Assembly: GCF_030269685.1 (NCBI RefSeq)
Contig: NZ_BSTT01000020.1
Span: 1 to 64,000, forward strand
Direction: 5' to 3'
From: Actinomycetospora sp. NBRC 106378
Lineage (GTDB): Bacteria > Actinomycetota > Actinomycetes > Mycobacteriales > Pseudonocardiaceae
Length of the DNA stretch: 64,000 nucleotides
Part shown: one piece after another, positions 41,760 through 51,057 of the stretch
Position numbering within the stretch: the stretch's first letter is position 1
Layout: each line of letters starts with the position of its first letter
Program-made: the position numbers and the translations under genes
The notes under the pieces: generated by a model
Told to the model about the DNA's origin: nothing
Database searches by the model: none
Seen by the model: only the letters and a program-made list of their open reading frames with translations

Positions 41760-42124
41760 TCCGAACCGTCATCGTCCACCGCGGCCCGCGCGCTGGCGAC
41801 GTCCTCGTGCAGGGCGAGCACGCGGTCCAGACCCGTGATCCGCAGCGGTCGGCGCACCGTCCGGGCGCGCGAGGCGAGCAGCAGCGGGACCCCGCGGCGG
41901 CGCAGGTCCTCGGTGACCTCGAGCAGCAGCGTCATGCCGGCCGAGGCCAGCAGGGCGACCTGCTCGAGGTCCAGCACCACGGCGCGCGCCCCGGCGGCGG
42001 CCTCGTCGACCCCGGCGCGCACGGCCGCGGTCGCGGCGGCGTCCACGTCACCGACGATGGCGACCACGACGACGCCGTCGGTCGCATCACGCAGCGCGAC
42101 CTCGACGGTGCCCGGGTCGTGCAC
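41750..42124 (-). CDS. STAS-domain anti-sigma-factor antagonist
   Basis: A 124-residue STAS protein. It has VVVAIVGDVDAAATAAVRAGV, ARAVVLDLEQVALLASAGMTLLLE with the Ser of the DLEQV...SAG loop where RsbV/SpoIIAA phosphorylation occurs, and the RRGVPLLLASRARTV strand. It is on the opposite strand, 3'-overlapping the SDR. It could act on either of the window's two SigF modules. Confidence 0.8.
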   Translation of the reverse strand: MHDPGTVEVALRDATDGVVVVAIVGDVDAAATAAVRAGVDEAAAGARAVVLDLEQVALLASAGMTLLLEVTEDLRRRGVPLLLASRARTVRRPLRITGLDRVLALHEDVASARAAVDDDGSDHG

Positions 42125-42306
42125 TGCGCCTCCTGTGGCACGGACGAGTTCCGGGCAGCCGGCAACCGGCGGGGGACTCGCGGAGTTCGTCGGGGGTCAC
42201 CAGGGGCAGGCTGCTCGACCCCACGGCTGCGTCGGCCGAACCCTAGCGAGGACTCCCGGTACCGGCCACGCGTCCAGGCCCCCACCCTGTCCGAGCGGAG
42301 GGCCCC

Positions 42307-43779
42307 GTGTCGCTGACGCCACTCGATCGCGCCCCACTGGCGGCCGACCTGCCCCGTCGGCTGGCCGAGGCGGCGCCGCGCGTCGTCGTCGTGGGCGACG
42401 CCGTGCTCGACTGCTGGATGACCGGCCCCAGCCGTCGGCTCTCCCGCGAGGCCCCCGTCCCCGTCGTCGAGATCGACCGCACGCGCTGCGCTCCGGGCGG
42501 CGCCGCCAACACCGCGGTCAACCTCGCGGCCCTCGGCGCGCGGGTCGCGCTGGTCTCGGTCGTGGGTGACGACGACGACGGGCGCACGTTGCGCCGCCTG
42601 CTCGCCGAGGCGGGGGTGGACACCTCCGGCGTGGTCGTCGCCCCCGGGCGGCCCACGGCCGCGAAGCGTCGGATCGTCGCCGACGACGCGATGGTCGCCC
42701 GGTACGACACCGTGCCCCCGGCCGACGCGGTCGCCGGGCTGACCGCCGCCCTCGACACGGCCCTGGCCGTGCGGCCCGACGCCACCGTGGTGTGCGACTA
42801 CGCCGCGGGCGCGCTCGACGACGACGCCGTCGCCGCGGTCGCGGCCCGCCGCGACCGGCTCGGGCTGCTCGTCGTCGACGCCCACGCCGTCGCGCGCTGG
42901 GAGCCGACCGCACCCGACGTCGTGACCCCGAACGCCGGGGAGGCGGCCACCCTGCTCGGGCGCCCCCTGCGCGGACCGGACCGGGCGGCGGCCGCCGAGG
43001 CCGCCGCCGGCGAGCTGCGACGGCGGTCCGGAGCGGCCGCCGTCGTGGCGACCCTCGACCGCGACGGGGCCGTGCTGCTCGCCGACGACCTCCCCGCCCA
43101 CCGGACGTGGGCGCGGCCCGCGCCGGAGAGCCGGGCGTGCGGCGCGGGCGACTCCTTCACCGCGGCCCTCACGCTCGCGCTCGCCGCCGGGACACCCGCG
43201 CCGACCGCGGTGGAGCTCGCCCAGGCCGCGGCCGACGTCGTCGTCGGGCGGGCCCGCACCGCCGTGTGCTCGACGGCGGACCTCGTCGCACGCGTCGGGG
43301 CGTCCGGTGGATCGCTGTCGACCCCGGAACAGGTCGCCGCGTTCGTCGCCGAGCACCGGGCCGAGGGTCGGCGGATCGTGTTCACCAACGGCTGCTTCGA
43401 CGTGGTGCACCGCGGCCACGTGGCCTACCTCAACCAGGCGAAGCGGCTCGGCGACGTCCTCGTCGTCGCGCTCAACGCCGACGAGAGCGTGGCCCGGCTC
43501 AAGGGTCCGGAACGTCCGCTGAACCCGCTCGCCGACCGCGCGGCCGTGATCGGGGCGCTCTCCTGCGTCGACCACGTCGTCGGGTTCGCGGCGGACACGC
43601 CGGTCGAGCTGCTGGAGGCACTGCGCCCGGACGTGTACGCCAAGGGCGGCGACTACACGCCGGACATGCTGCCGGAGACCCCGACGGTCACCGCCTACGG
43701 CGGCCACGTCGCGATCCTGGACTACCTGCCGGACCGGTCGACGTCGCTCATCGTGGAACGGATCCGGTCCCGTGGCTGA
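42307..43779 (+). CDS. hldE: canonical bifunctional HldE (heptose kinase/ADP-heptose synthase)
   Basis: A 490-residue enzyme closer to the textbook HldE/RfaE. Kinase domain residues include VGDAVLDCWMTGPSRRLSRE, PVPVVEIDRTRCAPGGAANT and ACGAGDSFTAALTLALA. The nucleotidyltransferase part has FTNGCFDVVHRGHVAYL, LKGPERPLNPLADRA and GGDYTPDMLPET. It makes heptose 1,7-bisphosphate and ADP-heptose. It is the second such enzyme within 3 kb. Its stop overlaps the start of the GT2 gene. Confidence 0.9.
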   Translation: MSLTPLDRAPLAADLPRRLAEAAPRVVVVGDAVLDCWMTGPSRRLSREAPVPVVEIDRTRCAPGGAANTAVNLAALGARVALVSVVGDDDDGRTLRRLLAEAGVDTSGVVVAPGRPTAAKRRIVADDAMVARYDTVPPADAVAGLTAALDTALAVRPDATVVCDYAAGALDDDAVAAVAARRDRLGLLVVDAHAVARWEPTAPDVVTPNAGEAATLLGRPLRGPDRAAAAEAAAGELRRRSGAAAVVATLDRDGAVLLADDLPAHRTWARPAPESRACGAGDSFTAALTLALAAGTPAPTAVELAQAAADVVVGRARTAVCSTADLVARVGASGGSLSTPEQVAAFVAEHRAEGRRIVFTNGCFDVVHRGHVAYLNQAKRLGDVLVVALNADESVARLKGPERPLNPLADRAAVIGALSCVDHVVGFAADTPVELLEALRPDVYAKGGDYTPDMLPETPTVTAYGGHVAILDYLPDRSTSLIVERIRSRG

Positions 43780-44632
43780 CCCGACGAGCGAGCTCCCCTC
43801 CGCTCCGTCTCCGGAGCTGGACGTCCTGATCCCGACCAGGGACCGCCCGGTCGAGTTCGCGACGACGTTGGCCGGGCTGGCCGCCCAGTCCGGTCCCTCG
43901 TTCCGGCTGGTCGTCTCCGACCAGTCCGACGACGAGCCGTCGTTCGACACGCCGGCCGCGGCGACCCTGGTCCGGGCGCTGCGGTTCCGGGGCGTCGAGG
44001 TGGAGCTGCTGCGGCACCTGCCCCGGCGGGGGATCACCGAGCAGCGGGCGTTCCTGCTGTCGCGGTCCACGGCGCCCGCCGTGCTGTTCCTCGACGACGA
44101 CGTGTGGCTCGAGCCGGGCGTGCTCGCCCGGCTGCACACCGCCCTGCAGACGTTGGGGTGCGGGATGGTGGCCGCCGCGATGCAGGGGCTCTCCCACCTC
44201 GACGACGACCGCCCGCACGAGCGCGTCACCTACGAGCGGTGGGAGCCCGGCCCCGAGCGGATCGAGAAGGAGTCGGCCGCGTGGCAGCGCTGGCGGCTCG
44301 GCAACGCGGCGAACGGGATGCACCTGGCGTTCGCCGAGGGCCTGGACGCGCCCGGCGCGGCCGTGCCCGACCCGTCGTCGTGGTCGGCGTACCGCATCGC
44401 GTGGGCAGCGGGCTGCGTCCTGTTCGACCGGGCCGCGCTGCTCGACGCCGGTGGCTTCGACTTCTGGCGCGAGGTCCCCGAGGACGCGCACGGCGAGGAC
44501 GTGCTGGCGCAGCAGCGGGTCATGGCCCGCTCCGGCGCGGCGGGCATCCTGCCCAGCGGGGCGTATCACCAGGAGTCCGCGACGACCCTGCCCGACCGGG
44601 GCTCGTCGGCGGTGGATCTCCTCCCCCTCTGA
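43772..44632 (+). CDS. GT2-family glycosyltransferase
   Basis: A 286-residue GT-A glycosyltransferase. It starts with a short repeat-like peptide (SELPSAPSPELD), then DVLIPTRDRPVEF, the DQSDDEPSF strand, and the metal-binding VLFLDDDVWLEPG (DxD). Later come WAAGCVLFDRAALLDAGGFDFW and EDAHGEDVLAQQR, acceptor-side features. The start overlaps the hldE stop. Donor unknown. Confidence 0.85.
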   Translation: MADPTSELPSAPSPELDVLIPTRDRPVEFATTLAGLAAQSGPSFRLVVSDQSDDEPSFDTPAAATLVRALRFRGVEVELLRHLPRRGITEQRAFLLSRSTAPAVLFLDDDVWLEPGVLARLHTALQTLGCGMVAAAMQGLSHLDDDRPHERVTYERWEPGPERIEKESAAWQRWRLGNAANGMHLAFAEGLDAPGAAVPDPSSWSAYRIAWAAGCVLFDRAALLDAGGFDFWREVPEDAHGEDVLAQQRVMARSGAAGILPSGAYHQESATTLPDRGSSAVDLLPL

Positions 44633-44633
44633 C

Positions 44634-44687
44634 GTGGCAGGACGTCGTTGCTGTCACCCGGTGACAGCAACGACGCTTTCCTGCCAC
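44634..44687. repeat. CGTCGTTGCTGTC palindromic repeat, full copy
   Basis: A 54-nt near-perfect palindrome between the GT2 and malQ stops: left arm GTGGCAGGACGTCGTTGCTG... and right arm TGACAGCAACGACGCTTTCC plus TGCCAC. It can act as a bidirectional terminator for these converging genes, although it lacks a T-run. It is shared with other loci. Confidence 0.85.
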
Positions 44688-44694
44688 GGGGGGA

Positions 44695-46731
44695 CTACCG
44701 CCCCCGCAGCGCCTCCACCGTCGTCTGCACCCGCGGGTCGCGCAGCAGCTCGTCGAGTTCCAGGGGCAGCGGGATCCGCCAGTTCGGGTAGGCGTCGGTG
44801 GTGCCGGGCAGGTTCGGCTGGCGCACCTCGTCGAGCACGTCGGTGAACGACGCCAGCACGATCCGCGACCCGGCGCCCGCGAGCAGCCGGTGCATCGCGG
44901 CGACGATCGCGCCCTCCGAGCGGTCGTCGCCGAGCACGCCCTGCGAGACGAGCAGCGCGATCAGCTCCTCGCGCTCCCGGGCGGCCTGCTCCCGGGCCGC
45001 GTCGACGTCGGTCAGCAGCCCGGCCTCGTCGCGGATGCGCACGTGCTCGTCGCGCAGGAACCCGACGGCGGTCGGCAGGTCGTGGGTGGAGATCGTCCCG
45101 AGCGTCATCTCCTCCCACTGCGACGGCGGGAGCAGGTCACCGTCGGCGTCGCGCTGGAACCACAGCACCGCGCAGCCGAGCATGCCGTTCTCGGCCAGCC
45201 CCTCGGTGACCTCCGGCTCGACCGTCCCCAGGTCCTCCCCGACGACGACGGCGCCGGCGCGGGAGGCCTCGATCGCGAGGACCGCGAGCATCGCCTCGGC
45301 GTCGTAGTGGACGTAGGTGCCCTCGGTGGCGGGGCGGCCCGGCGGGATCCACCAGAGCCGCCAGAGCCCGGCGACGTGGTCGATCCGGACGCCGTCGGCG
45401 TGGCGCAGCACGGCGCCGAGCATGTCCCGCAGCGGGCCGTACCCCGCCTCCGCGAGCCGGTCGGGGCGCCACGGGGGCAGCGACCAGTCCTGGCCGCGCT
45501 GGTTGAAGTCGTCCGGCGGGGCGCCCACGTGGACGCCGGGTGCCAGGGCGTCCTGCAGCGCCCACGCGTCGGCGCCGTCGGGCGCGCAGCCGACGGCGAG
45601 GTCGGCGATGAGCCCCACCGGCATCCCGAACGTCGCCGCGTGCGCCTCGGCGAGCTGGTGGTCCAGCAGGTACTGGCACCAGCCGTGGAAGGAGATGCGG
45701 TCGGCCAGCTCCGCGCGGGCCGCCTCGATGCCCGGGCCGTCGGGGGAGCGGACGCCCTCGGGCCAGGTGCGCCACTCCGGGCCGTACCGCTCGGCGAGCG
45801 CGTACCAGGTGGCGACGTCGCGCAGGGCGGCCGGGAGCGCGGCGACGACGGCGCGGTGCTCGGCGGCGAGGGCAGCGTCGGGGTCGTCCGCGTCCCCCAC
45901 GGACGCGCCCGGCACCGGCGGCAGATCGTGCTCCAGGCCCGGCGTCGCGCCGACCGACACCGCGAACGGCCGCAGCAGGGAGAGCGCTGCGCGCTTCGCG
46001 GACCAGACGGCGTCGTAGTCGATGAGGTCGGTCGGGTCCGACTCGCGCAGGACGTCCGAGTCCGGCGCCAGCCGGTCCACCGCGTGCCGCACGTGCGCGG
46101 GCGCCGCCCGGTAGGCGGGCGTGGCGCTGACCCGCAACGACACCGGGTGCAGGTAGCGCCGTGACGACGGCGAGTACGGCGACGCCTCGACGGTCGGCTC
46201 GAGCCGCAGCGCGTGCAGTGGGTTGCAGAGCACCGCGCCCGCGCCCTGCCCGGCGGCCGCGGTCAGCAGGTCGCGCAGGTCGACGAGGTCCCCGCAGCCC
46301 CAGGAGCCGGGCGAGTGGAGGGAGTAGAGCTGCACCATCCAGCCCCACGTGCGGGGCACCTCGGCGAGGCGCGGCGGTGGTGCCAGCACCGTGGCCTCCT
46401 CGTGCCCGCAGACCACGCGGTGGTAGCCCACGGGGAGGTCGGCGAGCGTCGACACCCGGCTCGTCGTCCCGTCCTCGAGGGTCAGCTCGCCCGGCTCGGG
46501 GAGTTCGACGGGCGCCCCGACGACGAGCGTGGGCGGCAGGGCGCCCTGCCGCCGGTTCGCGAGCGCGTCGCGGACCGCCTCGTCGGTGGAGGCGTCCACG
46601 TCGAGCGCGGCGAGGACGTCGATCACCACCCCGGCGTCGACGTCCACGTCGCGGTCGCCCGCGTCGCGGTAGCGGGTGGCGACGCCGTACGCGGCGGCGA
46701 GGTCGGCGAGTTCAGCGCTGACGCCGGGCAC
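44695..46731 (-). CDS. malQ: 4-alpha-glucanotransferase (amylomaltase)
   Basis: GH77 amylomaltase of 678 residues, moving alpha-1,4-glucan segments in glycogen/maltose metabolism. Family regions are the LHSPGSWGCGDLVDLRDLL segment, EASPYSPSSRRYLHPVSLR, DGVRIDHVAGLWRLW with the catalytic Asp, GAVVVGEDLGTVEPEV with the acid Glu, and STHDLPTAVGFLRDEH. The first 100 or so residues form the extra actinobacterial N-terminal domain. Its stop faces the palindromic repeat; another copy lies upstream of its start. Confidence 0.93.
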   Translation of the reverse strand: MPGVSAELADLAAAYGVATRYRDAGDRDVDVDAGVVIDVLAALDVDASTDEAVRDALANRRQGALPPTLVVGAPVELPEPGELTLEDGTTSRVSTLADLPVGYHRVVCGHEEATVLAPPPRLAEVPRTWGWMVQLYSLHSPGSWGCGDLVDLRDLLTAAAGQGAGAVLCNPLHALRLEPTVEASPYSPSSRRYLHPVSLRVSATPAYRAAPAHVRHAVDRLAPDSDVLRESDPTDLIDYDAVWSAKRAALSLLRPFAVSVGATPGLEHDLPPVPGASVGDADDPDAALAAEHRAVVAALPAALRDVATWYALAERYGPEWRTWPEGVRSPDGPGIEAARAELADRISFHGWCQYLLDHQLAEAHAATFGMPVGLIADLAVGCAPDGADAWALQDALAPGVHVGAPPDDFNQRGQDWSLPPWRPDRLAEAGYGPLRDMLGAVLRHADGVRIDHVAGLWRLWWIPPGRPATEGTYVHYDAEAMLAVLAIEASRAGAVVVGEDLGTVEPEVTEGLAENGMLGCAVLWFQRDADGDLLPPSQWEEMTLGTISTHDLPTAVGFLRDEHVRIRDEAGLLTDVDAAREQAAREREELIALLVSQGVLGDDRSEGAIVAAMHRLLAGAGSRIVLASFTDVLDEVRQPNLPGTTDAYPNWRIPLPLELDELLRDPRVQTTVEALRGR

Positions 46732-46824
46732 CGGGCTCCTCTCGGGGGTGGGACGACGAGGCTCCCAGTCCTACCCGCTGGCAGGCGTGAGGACCCGCCG
46801 AACCGGAGGTCTCCGGCCCCGTGA

Positions 46825-46873
46825 CAGGAAAGCGTCGTTGCCGTCACCCGGTGACGGCAACGACGCTTTCCTG
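46825..46873. repeat. CGTCGTTGCTGTC palindromic repeat, perfect copy
   Basis: A 49-nt perfect palindrome (24-nt arms about a central C; arm CAGGAAAGCGTCGTTGCCGT plus CACC). It lies between the malQ start and the stop of the next minus-strand gene. Confidence 0.85.
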
Positions 46874-46886
46874 GCGTGGGGAGGGC

Positions 46887-47318
46887 TCAGCTCGTCCGCG
46901 GGTGCGGCACGCGGGCGGTGAGCGGCCGACGGTTGGCGACCAGGCGGTCGGCCACGTCGGAGGCGGAGGTCCGCGGCCGGCGCACGGTGGCGAGGGCCTC
47001 GATCTGGGACCGGGTCAGGGGGACCGTCCCGTCGAGTGCGGTTCCGGCCTCGGTCGCGGACCAGCCGCGCTCGAGGAGGAGGTGGACGAGGGCCAGGGCC
47101 GACCCGCGGTCGCGCCGGGCGCGGGTCGCGAGGGAGCCGAGGTCACCGGGGAGGACCCGGGGGAGGACGGCGGTGTCGGGGACATCGGGGACGACAGCGG
47201 GGAGGCTGGAGTCATCGGCGGCGGGCCGGGTGGAGATGGGATCGAGGAGCACGGTCACCTTCCGTTCGACGGCAGGAACGTCATCGCTAGCAGGATCGGC
47301 ACCCTGTGTGACAGGCAA
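46887..47318 (-). CDS. hypothetical protein
   Basis: A 143-residue soluble protein. The N-terminal half is Pro/Asp/Val-rich and probably disordered (VLPRVLPGDLGSLATRARRD). The C-terminal half is helical: ALALVHLLLERGWSATEAG, then LTRSQIEALATVRRPRTS and DVADRLVANRRP. It shows no cysteine or membrane segment. It lies 12 bases after the RecQ-like gene and in the same direction, so it is probably co-transcribed. Family not recognised. Confidence 0.6.
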   Translation of the reverse strand: MPVTQGADPASDDVPAVERKVTVLLDPISTRPAADDSSLPAVVPDVPDTAVLPRVLPGDLGSLATRARRDRGSALALVHLLLERGWSATEAGTALDGTVPLTRSQIEALATVRRPRTSASDVADRLVANRRPLTARVPHPRTS

Positions 47319-47330
47319 ACGCTTCGGCCG

Positions 47331-49010
47331 TCACACGGAGGTCAACAGGCCACGCTCCCGGAGCACCGGGATCGACAGGGTGCGATAACCGGCATCGTCG
47401 AAGAGGACGACGACGCTGTCGTCCGCGACGGTCTGCACGACCCCGCGCCCCCACTCGTCGTGGCGGACGGCCTCTCCGGGGGTGGGCTCACCGTGGGACG
47501 CGCCGGACCGCCCGCCGGGATCGCCGACGTCGCCGGCGTCACAGTGGTCGCAGTTGCCGCACGCCGCGTCCCGGGCCTCGCCGAGCACCTCGAGGAGCGT
47601 GCGCCGCCGACACCCCGTCCCCTCCGCGTAGCGCCGCACCAGCTCGACCTTCGAGCGCTGCCGCTCCCGGCTGCGGGTCACGAGTTCGGCGGCGGCCCGG
47701 GCCACCTCGATGGCGGGCGCCTCGTTGATCCCCGCGAGCAGTCGTCGGCCCGGGGCCTGCACGACGCTCCCGCCGACCACCAGCGCCGGGATCGCTCGCG
47801 ACAGCGCGGCCTTGGACAGCCCGGCCGCGTCGGCCAGCTCGGCCTGCGCGACCCCGTCGTCGTGCAGGCGGATCGCCTCGACGACCGTGGCGAGGGCCGC
47901 CGCGCGGGCGTCGCGGCCGGAGGCGAAGAGCTTCGGCCGGGCGAGGTCCTGCGGGCGGTGGAACATCACCGCGTGCGCGGAGCCGCCGTCGCGCGCGGCC
48001 CGGCCGATCTCCTGGTGGTAGGCGTCGATGGAGGTCGGGACGTCGCCGTGGACGATCCAGCGGACCCCCGGCTTGTCGATGCCCATGCCGAAGGCGCTGG
48101 TGGCGACGACGACGGAGAGGTCGTCGGCCATGAAGGCGTCCTGCACGGCCTGACGTTCCCGCTTGCGCAGCCCGCCGTGGTAGGCGCCGGCCGTGACGCC
48201 CGCGTCCTTCAGCCGGTCGGCGAGCAGCGTGGTGTGGCCACGGGTGGTGACGTAGACGATGCCCGGGCCGGAGGCGGCGAGCACCGCGTCGACCACCTGC
48301 CGCCACTTGGCCTCCTCGTCGTGCACCAGGTGCACGGCGAGATGCGTCTGCGGCCGGTCGACGTCGCGGACGACGACGCAGGCGTCCGGGATCCCGAGGA
48401 GGTCGAGGATCTCCTCGCGGGCCGGCACCGAGGCGGTGGCGGTGAGCGCGAGGATGCGGGGCGAGCCGAGCGCCCGCGCGGCCGGCGCGAGGGCGAGGTA
48501 GTCGGGCCGGAAGTCCGGTCCCCAGTCGCTCACGCAGTGCGCCTCGTCGACCGCGAGCAGGGTCGGGGCCGCGCCCGCGAGCTCTCGCAGGACGTCGGGC
48601 CGCGCCAGTTGCTCGGGCGAGGTCACGAGGACGGACATCTCGCCCGCGACGAAGGCGGCGAGCGCACCGCGTCCGTCCTCGGAGTTGAGGGCACCCGCGG
48701 CGACACCGGCGTCGGTCAGGTGGGCGACCTGGTCGCGGTGCAGCGACAGGGTCGGCGACACGACGATCGTGCGTCCGCCGAGCAGGTCGCCGGTGATGGC
48801 GTAGATCGCGGTCTTGCCCGCGGCCGGGGGGAGCACGGCGAGCGTGTCGGTCGTCAGCGCGGCGAGGATCGCGTCGCGCTGTCCGTCGCCGAGCTCGGCG
48901 CCCGCACCGAGGAACCGTGCCACGGCCTCGTCGAGGTGGGCCGCCTCGGGCGGGAGGGGGCCGCAGGGGCCCTCGATCCGCGGGTCGTCGGCCGGCGCAG
49001 CTGCGGTCAC
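47331..49010 (-). CDS. recQ: RecQ-family ATP-dependent DNA helicase
   Basis: A 559-residue superfamily 2 helicase. It has Walker A AVLPPAAGKTAIYAITG, where Ala-Ala-Gly-Lys-Thr replaces the usual TGGGKS. Motif II is AVDEAHCVSDWGPDFRPDY, with the RecQ aromatic loop following. Further motifs are LALTATA (III), AFGMGIDKPGVRWIVH (V), and QEIGRAARDGGSA (VI). The RecQ zinc cluster appears as GCRRRTLLEVLGEARD and CGNCDHC. No HRDC domain is evident. The P-loop variant is unusual among RecQ proteins. Confidence 0.88.
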   Translation of the reverse strand: MTAAAPADDPRIEGPCGPLPPEAAHLDEAVARFLGAGAELGDGQRDAILAALTTDTLAVLPPAAGKTAIYAITGDLLGGRTIVVSPTLSLHRDQVAHLTDAGVAAGALNSEDGRGALAAFVAGEMSVLVTSPEQLARPDVLRELAGAAPTLLAVDEAHCVSDWGPDFRPDYLALAPAARALGSPRILALTATASVPAREEILDLLGIPDACVVVRDVDRPQTHLAVHLVHDEEAKWRQVVDAVLAASGPGIVYVTTRGHTTLLADRLKDAGVTAGAYHGGLRKRERQAVQDAFMADDLSVVVATSAFGMGIDKPGVRWIVHGDVPTSIDAYHQEIGRAARDGGSAHAVMFHRPQDLARPKLFASGRDARAAALATVVEAIRLHDDGVAQAELADAAGLSKAALSRAIPALVVGGSVVQAPGRRLLAGINEAPAIEVARAAAELVTRSRERQRSKVELVRRYAEGTGCRRRTLLEVLGEARDAACGNCDHCDAGDVGDPGGRSGASHGEPTPGEAVRHDEWGRGVVQTVADDSVVVLFDDAGYRTLSIPVLRERGLLTSV

Positions 49011-49084
49011 GGCGCGGGGGTGGGCACCGATCCGTCCCTCGAAACACCGGTTGCAGGGGCCTTACCAGCGGGTACGCCGGGCCG

Positions 49085-50134
49085 GTGACGCTGACGAGGG
49101 TCGACCCCCACGGGCCCGGACTCGGTCGCCGCCGCCGGGGGAAGGGCTTCAGCTACTTCGACCTGTCCTCGGCCGAGGCGGTGACCGACGCGGAGACGCT
49201 GGACCGCATCACCGCACTGGTCATCCCGCCCGCCTGGCGTGACGTGTGGATCTGCTCGCGCGCGGACGGGCACATCCAGGCCGTCGGGACCGACGCCGCC
49301 GGCCGGCGCCAGTACCGCTACCACGCGGAGTGGACCGAGCAGCAGTCCCGCGAGAAGTTCGAGCGGGTCGCCCGGCTGGGGGCGCAGATGCCCGAGGTCC
49401 GCACACAGCTCCAGGAGCGCCTCGAGGCCGACGGGCTCGGCCGCGACCGTGTGCTGGCCGGGGCCGTGTGGCTGCTCGACCTCGGGGTCTTCCGGGTCGG
49501 CGGCGAGGAGTACGCCGAGGGCGACAAGTACTCCGAGGCCTCCTTCGGGCTGGCCACGCTGCGCCGCGAACACGCCAGCGCCCGCCAGGACGGGTCGGTG
49601 CAGTTCCGCTACGTCGCGAAGGCCGGCGTGCCGCGCACGCTGACGATCGCCGACCCCGCCACCCACCGCCTGGTCACCTCCCTCAAGCGCCGGCGCGGGG
49701 GAGGGGACGACCTGCTCGCGTGGTCGGCGACCCGGCAGCGCAAGCGGGTGTGGCACGACGTGACCGCCGACGACGTCAACGACGCCGTGCACGAGCTGGT
49801 CGGCGACGAGTTCACCGCGAAGGACCTGCGCACCTGGAACGCCGGGGTGGTCGCCGCCGTCGCGCTGGCCACCCAGGTCGGGCCGGACGGCGCGCCCCCC
49901 GGCGCCGAGCGCAAGCGCAAGGCCGCCGTCACCCACACCATGAAGACCGTCGCCGGGCAGCTCGGCAACACCCCGGCGGTCTGCCGGCGTTCCTACGTCG
50001 ACCCCGTGCTCGTCGAGCACTTCGAGGCCGGCCGCACCGTGCTCGACGCGATCCGCGAGGCCGACCCGACCGATCTCGCGATGCGGGAGCAGGTGGAGGC
50101 CGCGGTCCTCGAGCTGGTCACCGACCGCGGCTGA
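49085..50134 (+). CDS. eukaryotic-type DNA topoisomerase IB
   Basis: A 349-residue poxvirus-like type IB topoisomerase, which relaxes DNA through a 3'-phosphotyrosine bond. Motifs are IPPAWRDVWICSRADGHIQA, GRRQYRYHAEW, GLATLRREHAS, and FRYVAKAG. The catalytic C-terminal segment includes FTAKDLRTWNAGVVAAV (Arg) and ending AVCRRSYVDPVLVEHFE, which contains the active-site Tyr. It starts at GTG 49085, divergent from recQ. Confidence 0.9.
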   Translation: MTLTRVDPHGPGLGRRRRGKGFSYFDLSSAEAVTDAETLDRITALVIPPAWRDVWICSRADGHIQAVGTDAAGRRQYRYHAEWTEQQSREKFERVARLGAQMPEVRTQLQERLEADGLGRDRVLAGAVWLLDLGVFRVGGEEYAEGDKYSEASFGLATLRREHASARQDGSVQFRYVAKAGVPRTLTIADPATHRLVTSLKRRRGGGDDLLAWSATRQRKRVWHDVTADDVNDAVHELVGDEFTAKDLRTWNAGVVAAVALATQVGPDGAPPGAERKRKAAVTHTMKTVAGQLGNTPAVCRRSYVDPVLVEHFEAGRTVLDAIREADPTDLAMREQVEAAVLELVTDRG

Positions 50135-50150
50135 CCCGTCCGCCTCGGCG

Positions 50151-50915
50151 TCAGGCGCCGACCGACTCCGGGGTCATCTCCGACCAGATGGTCACGCCGT
50201 CGGGGTGGCGCCGCAGGCCCCACTCCCGGGACACGGCCGCCACCATCGCGAGGCCGCGGCCCCGCGGGGAGGAGGTCGGCGGTGCGGTCCAGGTGTCGGC
50301 GGCCGGGATGCGGTACCCGACCCCGTAGTCCCGGACGGTCACGCGCAGCGTGGCGGCCCGGCTCTCGATCTCCACGACGGAGGCGCTGGTGGCGTGCTCC
50401 ACGGAGTTGGTGACCAGCTCCGTCACGACGATCTCGGCGGCCTCGCGGACCGAGTCGGACACGCCCCACCGGGTGCAGGTCTCGCGCACGTTCTGCCGGG
50501 CGCGGCCGGGGGCGTGCGGGTCGACGGTGAAGCGCCACCAGTCGCGCAGCAGCTCCGGCCGGTCGTCGAGGTGGGCGAGCGCCTCCGCGACGTCGTCGAA
50601 GACGGGGACGCGGTGCGTGGTCCCGGAGCCGGTCAGCAGGGCCGCGAGCGAGGGATCGGGCGCGACGATCGCCAGGCAGGCGGAGGGCCACCCACCGGTG
50701 CGGGCGAGTGCCTCCGTGAAGACGTGCACCACGGACGCGTGCCGGGGCCGGAGCTCCGCCGTCTCGAGGACGACCCGCTGGTGGCGGACGAGCAGATCGG
50801 CCAGGTGCGCCACGAACTGCTCACGGTCGCCCCGGTCCAGGTCGCCCCGGACCGTCGCGACGACCGCGCCGCCCGACGACGGGACGGCGCGGGTCTGCCA
50901 CGCGAGCTGCTGCAC
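50151..50915 (-). CDS. STAS-like plus HATPase anti-sigma/sensor protein
   Basis: A 254-residue protein in two parts. The first (about 1-120) has a STAS/MEDS-type pattern (VVATVRGDLDRGDREQFVAHLA, VVLETAELRPRHASVV). The second (about 135-250) is an RsbW-like ATP-binding domain with VREAAEIVVTELVTNSVEHA (N-box), VRDYGVGYR (G1), and SPRGRGLAMVAAVSREWG (G2). It probably regulates a sigma factor by partner switching. A GGGTAT lies 22 bases upstream on its strand, but without a clear -35 partner. Confidence 0.78.
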   Translation of the reverse strand: MQQLAWQTRAVPSSGGAVVATVRGDLDRGDREQFVAHLADLLVRHQRVVLETAELRPRHASVVHVFTEALARTGGWPSACLAIVAPDPSLAALLTGSGTTHRVPVFDDVAEALAHLDDRPELLRDWWRFTVDPHAPGRARQNVRETCTRWGVSDSVREAAEIVVTELVTNSVEHATSASVVEIESRAATLRVTVRDYGVGYRIPAADTWTAPPTSSPRGRGLAMVAAVSREWGLRRHPDGVTIWSEMTPESVGA

Positions 50916-51057
50916 GATTCACCTCGCGGCCGTGATACCCCCGCCCGGCGCGGCGCAAGCGCCACCGTCGGCGACGATGTCCGATCCGGTCGGGCGGTCC
51001 CGGAACGGGCGGCCGGGACGGGTGGTCGCAGCGCGGCGGGAGCGCGGCCGGGCCATG

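Noticed and set aside
46821-49088. Plus-strand ORF of 755 codons over the helicase
   Set aside because: It is a shadow of the RecQ-like gene; high-GC DNA gives long open antisense frames.
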